This document shows, piece by piece, positions 57,965-64,000 of a stretch of 64,000 nt of DNA. The stretch is from the NCBI GenBank assembly GCA_037833965.1, contig AP031355.1, forward strand, positions 15,897,501 through 15,961,500. The letters run 5' to 3'. Numbering within the stretch: position 1 is the stretch's first letter; each line of letters opens with the position of its first letter. The stretch comes from Marchantia polymorpha subsp. ruderalis. Taxonomy: Eukaryota; Streptophyta; Marchantiopsida; Marchantiales; Marchantiaceae. The position numbers and the translations under genes are program-made. Under the pieces are notes generated by a model, which searched no databases, was not told where the DNA came from, and saw only the letters and a program-made list of their open reading frames with translations.

Positions 57965-57982
57965 TGGCGCCGCTGCCGGGGA
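57965..57982 (+). promoter_or_regulatory. Second primer-binding site, tandem unit
   Basis: An exact repeat of the site at 47311-47328, again 22 nt after an LTR end. Its presence after the 3' LTR shows a tandem LTR-internal-LTR-internal arrangement. Confidence 0.85.
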
Positions 57983-58025
57983 CAGTGCGTCAACACCAGA
58001 AACCTTGAGCAGCAATGCTCGGTGA

Positions 58026-59872
58026 ATGTCGACGAGCGATAGTGTGGGAAACCTGAGTGCGAGAGCCACACGGAAACTCCGTCGAGATTCAGAAAAAGCC
58101 GTGGAAACAAAACGGCGAACTAAAAAGAAGACTCCCGGTGAGGACTCTGCAGAAAGATCGCCATCACCGACTACTGGAAGACAAAGGCGTTCCAGTTCAC
58201 CTACCGAGAGCATTGAGCTAACAGTTCTATTGGACATCCCTCCGACAGGAACTCTTCCTGAGTTTGGCCAACCTAGGATCAGTCCGTCGACAGGATCACC
58301 GATGGCAGAACATCAAGCCAATCTCCGCCAGGTGTTTTCCCAACCTACCACCAAACATTCGTATCCAAGATACACGGGAACGGGCGACGACGATGATGCA
58401 GATTCATACATAAAGCTCTTCGAGTCTGTCTCCATCGCCAATCGTGAGACCAGTGATGAAGACAGATTACGAATCTTTCCTAGCCTGCTACGCAGACGAG
58501 CGCGTAGCTGGTACAACCATGAGAGCACCGACCCCACTGGCATCCGGACCTGGGCTCAGCTCAAGGAAAAGTTTCTGAAGCGGTTCCGCGAACTCGGATA
58601 TGACAGTCGAGTTCTGACCCGGCTTCGAAATCTTCGACGCGAGCGGAAGGAGAATCTTCGAGACTACACTGAGAGATTCCAAGACCTCCTAGATCGAATT
58701 CCGAAGACAGGCCCGGGAGAACCGTATTCGGTACAACAGGCAGTGGATTGGTATGTGACAGGGCTCTCAAGAGAAATGGAGACCTTCTGTAGGAGAGGCA
58801 AGACTGACACAATCCAAGATGTGATAGCTTCCGCGGAGACCTTTGAGACGTCAACCCTTGACACTCGAAGACGCGACCGACGGTCGACGAAGAAGAAGTC
58901 GCAAGGCGGACGTCGGAAGAGAAGGAACTCGCCTTCCTCGACAGAAGAATCAAGCTCCTCCGAATCAAGTTCTTCCTCGGAAGAGGAAGAGGACTCGTCA
59001 TCTTCAGAAGAAAAAAAACGGAAGAAGAAACGCAGTGCGATCAAGAAGAAGGATCGAGGTAAGGGAATCCCAGTGAAGACTCAAGGGGACATCGCAGCCA
59101 AGGTAGACAACCTGGTGAAGAATTTTGCGGACCTGAAAGTTCATGTAGTGGGGGGCCAAGACCGACGTAAATCACCTGCGAGACAACGAGCGAATCTCTG
59201 GTGTACTACGTGCGGACAGGTGGGACATGCCAACACGGAGTGCATGTCCGCGAGGCCATCTTACCCAGTGAACGCAGTCGAATGGGCACCACAATGGGAG
59301 AACCCCATGTATTATGCTGAGCCGCCTATGTATTATGCTGAGCAGGTTGAGGACACCGCCTACTCGGTACAGACAGCTCCAGCTACAACTCCGAACCCAC
59401 CGGTGCATATACCGCGCTTTGTTCCGAGGGAAATGGCGGGTACACTCCCACCAAGACGCATGGCACCTCCAGGCAATCACAACCGACCTCGACCACAATT
59501 CGATGGTTGCTACAACTGCGGAGACATGGGGCATTACGCGCCAAGCTGTCCCCACCCGAGGAAGCCAATGGGGTATGCACCATTGTGCAGCAATTGCAAG
59601 AAGTCCGGACATACAGCAGCTGAATGTGACCAGCCCCAACTCCCTAGGCCAGCCGTGCGTTTCGTATCAACACCTGGCAAGGAAGAAGTGCAAGTCAACC
59701 AGGTAGAACTGAGTCTGGACCCAGCTGAAGGAGACGAAGTATGGCCAGAGGAAGAAGTAATGTGCGGTCGGGTAGAAACCCGAAGTTCGAAGAGGAAAGG
59801 AGAAGGCCACGAGGACACTCGCCGCCTCGAGCATAGGGAAGAAAGGAGGAAGTCTAAAGAAGTTAGAGAAGT
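58026..59872 (+). pseudogene. gag: Truncated gag of the tandem A unit
   Basis: This repeats the first 616 or so codons of gag-pro (one base difference seen, C at 58205 against T at 47551), including the capsid domain and all three zinc knuckles. It then breaks after KSKEVRE at about 59872, before the protease. The frame runs on for about ten foreign residues to a stop at 59906. No pol follows. A capsid-like protein could still be made from the LTR promoter at 57017. Confidence 0.9.
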
Positions 59873-59890
59873 TAGGAATCAAGTTTTGTC
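59866..59890. other. Breakpoint joining A gag to B LTR
   Basis: The left side matches A up to AGAGAAG (A position about 49219). The right side matches B from AGGAATCAAG (B position about 41786). Two bases (TT) at the join belong to neither. There is little homology, so end-joining or template switching is likelier than homologous recombination. Confidence 0.8.
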
Positions 59891-60650
59891 CTATGCGCGG
59901 ACGTAGGCGTTCGCCTGTGCACAGGCGAAGTAGGGTTAGGGAAGGCGCGAAGTCCGCCTACGCACAGGCAAACGCCTGTGCACAGGCGCTTCGGCGTCGG
60001 CGGAAATCCGCCTTGAGCCCTAGAAATGCGCCTTGTGAGGTAGAAAGTGTACGGCGCCTTCCGCGCCAGCGCAGCGCCGCGTACGTCGGAAGAGCCGCCA
60101 GAGTAATCCAATCGGTACGGACCATGCGGACGGCCCGGGTGGATGCGCTCTTGGACGGACGGAGTTGCGGCGGCGGAAGCGCCGACGGAGAGACAAGGAA
60201 CGGACAGACTGGACGGAGACGGCTGACCACGGTCAACGCCTTCCGCGCCAGCGCAGCGCCGCGGACGGAATTCGCCTGCGCACAGGCGAACGCCTGTGCA
60301 CAGGAGGATGTTCAAGTTCCGCGCCGGCGGAGAATCCGCCGAGGCTCCTGCCTGCGCACAGGCAGGAGTTGAACTTTTGTCCGACATGCGGACACACGCG
60401 TCAAGGCAGAGGGGGATTGGCCGAGGGGCGGTACGAACAAGTGTACCGCGCAAGGCGGAAAACTCGCCTTCGGCGCTACGCCCCCATGTCCGCAGGGTGA
60501 CACGCTCGCGGAGTTCAAATCCGCCAATTCGAGCGTGAGAGTTTAATCGACGACGGCGGAGCGTGAAGCCGCGCGTGAGAGCGAAGACCGTTCCAGCGTA
60601 CAGCCGGCGCGGCCATCAAGTGAGACGTTCTTCACGACCAAGAGTCGACC

Positions 60651-63600
60651 ATGACCTTCGACCGGGCGGCGGAGAACGTCCCATTCTTGAATTCGCGATT
60701 CCAATCTCTTGTGCGCGCTGCGCGCATCCATCTGCTGGCTGCGGAACATTCTCGACGTCGTCACACAGGAGATTTCTTGTTGATTGAGGGAGAAGTGAGT
60801 GCGCGTGATTTGGAATTGAGAGCGATTAGAGTTTGCCGAGAGAGAAAGAAGCGCGGGCAGTGCGGAAGTAGAATGAGCGGGCGAGCGAACCCCAGGAACG
60901 CGATGACGAGACCGAGCAGATTGCGGATGGTGCCACTTCGCCTACCGCAGAACGGGCTGCGCGCTTTTGAGGAGCGCTTAATAGCAAGAAAGCTCGATTT
61001 CTTGCTATGGGGATGGAATTACATCTGCGCGAATATGGTGCGCGAGTGGCTAGAGCCACAGGGACCACCCTCGCGCGGATTGCGTCCGCATGTTGACCGG
61101 TGGACAGTCCAAGATTGGGCGCAGGCGTTGGGAAGATGTGCTGGCATGCCAGGGCATCTCCTTTTCGACAGTGAGAGCATCAAGGTGACCAAGCAAGAGG
61201 AGGCGCAATTTGTGGAGCTGTTCAAGACCGGGAGGTCTACCAAGAATGGGTACAGGACCCGTGATTACAAGGATCGATTTCGCCGGACTTTGTCCGCGGC
61301 GCTGATGCAATTACTGCAGCCGCACCGCGCCTGCTACATCACATTGTGGCAGGTCTCTTTTGTGGAGTGCGTCATCGAGGGAACTCCAATTCACTGGGCG
61401 AGCATCCTGCACAGGGTGATGCGACAGCACGCGTTTGAGGAGAAGGGGGGAACTCTAAACCATCTTTCTCCTTTCCTCATCAATTTTTATCGACAGCGGA
61501 ATTGTTTGACAGCGGCGGAGCTTGAACATTTTCCGCCATTGTCCATCGACCATCCCGGGAAGTATGTGCGGGAGAACGAGGTCGATACTGACGCAGAGGA
61601 GTCCCCGACTTCTACCCCATCAAGACGGAGAGACGAAGGGAGACACACCCCTGCAGCGCGAGTGCCGCGGAAGCGGCGATGGAGGGAAGAGTCTGAAGAG
61701 GAGCAGCATCAAGAACCCTCTGCTCCCGTTCGACCGCGGCCGCTGTGCGAGCCATACAGCCGGCCGAAGCAGAAGGCACGCAGACTGGTGTTACCAGCTG
61801 ACAGTGCAGACACGGCGACGATTGCGACGGAGATAGGAAGTGCGTCGCCAGAGAGGCGAGAGGAAGCGCGGACGACCGCAGGAGCAACGGGCCACGCTGC
61901 AACCTCGTCGGGAGAGAGGCCGCCTACGGGCCAAGGGCCTCCGGAGGTACCACGTGCGATGCGGACAGATGTTCCGTTTGCGCACAGGCGAACCTCCGCG
62001 GACGGACGAGCCTCCGCGGATCGGCGAACACAAGTGGACGTGGATCTACGCTTACGCGTGGGAAGGAGCAGTCCGCCTGTGCACAGGTCGCCTGTGCACA
62101 GGACACCTCCACACGTGCCGCCTATGCACAGGCAAGAATCACCCCCGTTCCAACGTAGGAAGGGGAAGGAGCCGGCGGAAGAACCGCCTACGAGACACCG
62201 GCCCTCGGGGCCAGACCCTCCGGCGCACCACGCGCCGCAATTTGCGCCTTCGGCGCCAGGGCCTTCGAGCCGAGGAGATACGAGCAGAGAGCGTGCGGAG
62301 GCCGCACCATCGGCGGGAAGTCCGCCGATAGATGCGCCTTCGGCGGTAGGGCCTATAGGCCAAGGAACATCGGGCGTGCGGCCCCCGGCCATGTCGCCTT
62401 CGGCGATAGATGTCCGCGGCGCTACGCCTGCGGCGGACAAGGCGCCGGCAAATGCGCCTGCGCACGGGCCGGGCACGGCCCCCACGGACCGATCAAGGGA
62501 GCAGCAGACGGAGGAGCGGAGTGACTGTCCGCGGGATGAAATCTCGATGCGCGATGCGCAATCCAACCCCGCGCAGCCACCCTCCGCTCAATCGCCTTCG
62601 GCGACGGACGACGGCGACAGAGAGAATGCGGTAGGCAATCAACCAGCGAGCGACGGGGATGCCGCTCGGATACATTCGCCTTCCGCCTTAGACATTTTGG
62701 CGACGAGCAGCGAGGCTGCAGCCGTGCCTTCGCAGGCAGCACACGTCGAGGACGTGCAGCCCCACTCGGGGCAGTCGCCGACGCAATCAATGGCGACTGA
62801 AATTCTCCACTCGGATGATGACGACGGAGGCTCCACGGAAGAAATGTCAGGAGCAGAAGACACCGAGGAGGAGGAGGAGGAAATTGTTGGAGCGCCGGCG
62901 GCGGCGCTCTCTGAGCAGGTGATTCCGTTGCTGCGGTACTTGGATCGCAAGGTCGATAAATACGCCGACCCACTCCAGCCGGGATCTTACATCGAGTTAG
63001 TGCGCAGGCGGACTCGCACTAAAGTCCACACCAGCAAGCTATTAGCTAGAGTGGACCAGGAGTTGAGGGACTTGAAGGAGAAGCATGAGTGCTTGTGGGG
63101 ACAGTACAAGCTTAATCAGAAGTTCTACAAGCACACCGAGAAGATGAAGGATGAAAAACTGGGCGAGCTCACCAAGGAGCAGGTGAAGGTCAAGGAAGCA
63201 CTCAACTCTGAGCAGGCCCAGAATCGGATTTTGTCAGAGGAGCTCGTGCGACAGACGAGGTTGTTGGAACAATGTCAGCTCGCACGGCAGGCGGATGAAG
63301 AGTTAATCCGCAGGTTGCAGTCAGAGTGTGGCGAATTGAGAGCGCAACGTGCTGAAGCCGAATCGCAATTAGTGATAATTGAAGAGGATCGCAGGAAGGA
63401 GGCGGATCGCACGAAGGTGGAGACGGCGAGGCGAGTCGCCCACTGTCTCAAGGGCTACGCCCACTGGGAAGTGAAGGCGCAGGAGAAACTCACACTGCGT
63501 GAGTTTGAATTGCGCGCAGCCGGGTTGTTGTCAGGCGACAGTAGGAGTCGGCGGAAGGTAGCGAAGAAGCTCGAGGCCTTTCTGTCGAAGGCACAGGATA

Positions 63601-63770
63601 CCATGTCCGCCCTCGAGGGGGAGGTGTCCGCGGCGTTGCAGCGGTTGGGACTGCGCAGTCGAGCGGAAGAGTGGCAGGGTAGGGAGTTAGTGCGCGGCAG
63701 TCGGCCGCGCAGGAGACGTAGTACAGGTTCCGCGGAGTGTAGTGTAGCGTGGTTCCGTGCAGGCGTGTAG
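60651..63770 (+). CDS. LTR-borne ORF1, family B, intact (1039 aa)
   Basis: This is the only uninterrupted family B copy. The first ATG is at 60651. An internal ATG at 60903 (MTRPSRLRMVPL) aligns better with the family A start and may be the true one. The conserved domain spans about 90-330 (LDFLLWGWNY, MVREWL, RPHVDRW, LGRCAG, TRDYKDRFRRT, GTPIHWASIL, GGTLNHLSPFLINFY). After a basic KRRWREE stretch comes a linker of VHR and APSA repeats (about 440-690), then an acidic cluster of six glutamates, SEQVIPLLRYLDRK (about 755), a coiled coil (about 795-1005) and a basic tail ending AWFRAGV. It has the same gene order relative to the TATA box as family A. The domain resembles, in general layout, plant transposon-associated domains, but I cannot assign it. 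Confidence 0.88.
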   Translation: MTFDRAAENVPFLNSRFQSLVRAARIHLLAAEHSRRRHTGDFLLIEGEVSARDLELRAIRVCRERKKRGQCGSRMSGRANPRNAMTRPSRLRMVPLRLPQNGLRAFEERLIARKLDFLLWGWNYICANMVREWLEPQGPPSRGLRPHVDRWTVQDWAQALGRCAGMPGHLLFDSESIKVTKQEEAQFVELFKTGRSTKNGYRTRDYKDRFRRTLSAALMQLLQPHRACYITLWQVSFVECVIEGTPIHWASILHRVMRQHAFEEKGGTLNHLSPFLINFYRQRNCLTAAELEHFPPLSIDHPGKYVRENEVDTDAEESPTSTPSRRRDEGRHTPAARVPRKRRWREESEEEQHQEPSAPVRPRPLCEPYSRPKQKARRLVLPADSADTATIATEIGSASPERREEARTTAGATGHAATSSGERPPTGQGPPEVPRAMRTDVPFAHRRTSADGRASADRRTQVDVDLRLRVGRSSPPVHRSPVHRTPPHVPPMHRQESPPFQRRKGKEPAEEPPTRHRPSGPDPPAHHAPQFAPSAPGPSSRGDTSRERAEAAPSAGSPPIDAPSAVGPIGQGTSGVRPPAMSPSAIDVRGATPAADKAPANAPAHGPGTAPTDRSREQQTEERSDCPRDEISMRDAQSNPAQPPSAQSPSATDDGDRENAVGNQPASDGDAARIHSPSALDILATSSEAAAVPSQAAHVEDVQPHSGQSPTQSMATEILHSDDDDGGSTEEMSGAEDTEEEEEEIVGAPAAALSEQVIPLLRYLDRKVDKYADPLQPGSYIELVRRRTRTKVHTSKLLARVDQELRDLKEKHECLWGQYKLNQKFYKHTEKMKDEKLGELTKEQVKVKEALNSEQAQNRILSEELVRQTRLLEQCQLARQADEELIRRLQSECGELRAQRAEAESQLVIIEEDRRKEADRTKVETARRVAHCLKGYAHWEVKAQEKLTLREFELRAAGLLSGDSRSRRKVAKKLEAFLSKAQDTMSALEGEVSAALQRLGLRSRAEEWQGRELVRGSRPRRRRSTGSAECSVAWFRAGV
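62072..62134. repeat. GTGCAC palindrome cluster in ORF1 of B4
   Basis: Two intact GCCTGTGCACAGG-type palindromes and one changed to CCTATGCACAGG, read as VHR, VHR and MHR. The shorter counterpart of the cluster at 28427-28505. Confidence 0.75.
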
Positions 63771-63806
63771 CGTAGTGCAGTGTAGTGCTAGGTAGGACTT
63801 AGAAGG

Positions 63807-63835
63807 TATAAAATAGTTCCAGGCGTTTTGCCTGG
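63807..63835 (+). promoter_or_regulatory. LTR TATA box and hairpin of B4
   Basis: TATAAAA at 63807-63813, then CCAGGC-GTTTT-GCCTGG at 63819-63835. The U5 that follows is cut by the window end at 64000. Confidence 0.75.
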
Positions 63836-64000
63836 GGTTCTTTCCCATCAGAAGTGCAGATCAGGAACCCATTTCCTTTGCGTGTTTGTGTCCTTGAGTT
63901 CTGTCACCACGCACGAGGAGTTACAACTTAGCGTTCCGCATTTTGTAGCTGAAGGCCTTCGGCCGAATGTTCAGAGCTAGTACATTGGTTAGAGACTTGA

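Larger units (their letters stand above)
41321..64000 (+). mobile_element. LTR B4 of family B, interrupted by the A element, runs off the window
   Basis: It starts TGTGGTACCCC at 41321 within the U5 of B3, preceded by ACTGG (presumed left target duplication). The first 1104 bp (to 42424) are followed by the family A block. B sequence resumes at 59876, repeating 41790-42424, and continues with an intact ORF1, TATA box and the start of U5. The repeated part is most simply read as two LTRs of one B element joined by deletion. Confidence 0.8.

Noticed and set aside
62422..62973. Arginine-rich minus-strand open frames inside the LTRs (also at 28794, 31917, 23873, 41739)
   Set aside because: They are shadows of ORF1 or of palindromic GC-rich leader sequence. 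Their composition follows the opposite strand and they are not conserved between families.

Overview
The window is nuclear DNA of a land plant. The evidence is two intact four-exon secretory class III peroxidase genes with short GT-AG introns, AT-rich intergenic sequence, and Ty3/gypsy LTR retrotransposons of the non-chromovirus type primed by tRNA-Asp. The GC-rich retroelements remind me of liverwort (Marchantia-like) repeats, but that is an untested impression. I see no rRNA, tRNA or CRISPR feature. LEFT PART (1 to about 15,600): an AT-rich gene region holding a small peroxidase cluster on the minus strand. Two near-identical genes (500-2171 and 10045-11733) lie in duplicated segments of about 2.5 kb. 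Between them are two decayed peroxidase copies, one inverted (5990-6664, plus strand) and one very divergent (7314-8158, minus strand). One short LTR-like element, family D (3859-5835, target-site duplication GAGAA), has landed between them. About 2.9 kb of gene-free AT-rich DNA then leads to a sharp compositional border. RIGHT PART (about 15,770 to 64,000): a nest of GC-rich LTR elements resolved by target-site duplications (TSDs). An old LTR remnant (E) was hit by a minus-strand solo LTR of family A (16647-21600, TSD GAGAG), by a minus-strand family D element (21995-34621, TSD CCCCC) and by a family B LTR (B3, from 34989). The D copy contains solo LTR B1 (23343-34133, TSD CCGCC), which contains solo LTR B2 (25758-31153, TSD GCGAC). 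B3 is cut by B4 (from 41321), and B4 is cut by a young full-length family A element (42425-57942). The A element is followed in tandem by a second primer-binding site and a partial gag, which joins at 59872 to a B LTR copy without the insertion. HOW THE FAMILY A GENES WORK TOGETHER: the internal region is a compact gag-protease frame (47372-50200) followed in the same frame, after one UAG in a CAA-CUA context, by reverse transcriptase, RNase H and integrase (to 53041). This looks like stop-codon readthrough. The LTRs are about 5 kb and carry, upstream of their own TATA box (so in U3), a large ORF (849 aa in A, 1039 aa in B). It encodes a conserved N-terminal domain, a proline/serine-rich linker, an acidic patch and a long C-terminal coiled coil. 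ORF1 is shared by families A and B and lies inside solo LTRs bounded by TSDs, so it belongs to the LTR and not to the internal region. I consider this LTR-borne gene the most unusual system in the window. A second candidate is a nested inverted-repeat module of about 125 bp shared by the U3 regions of families A, B and D.
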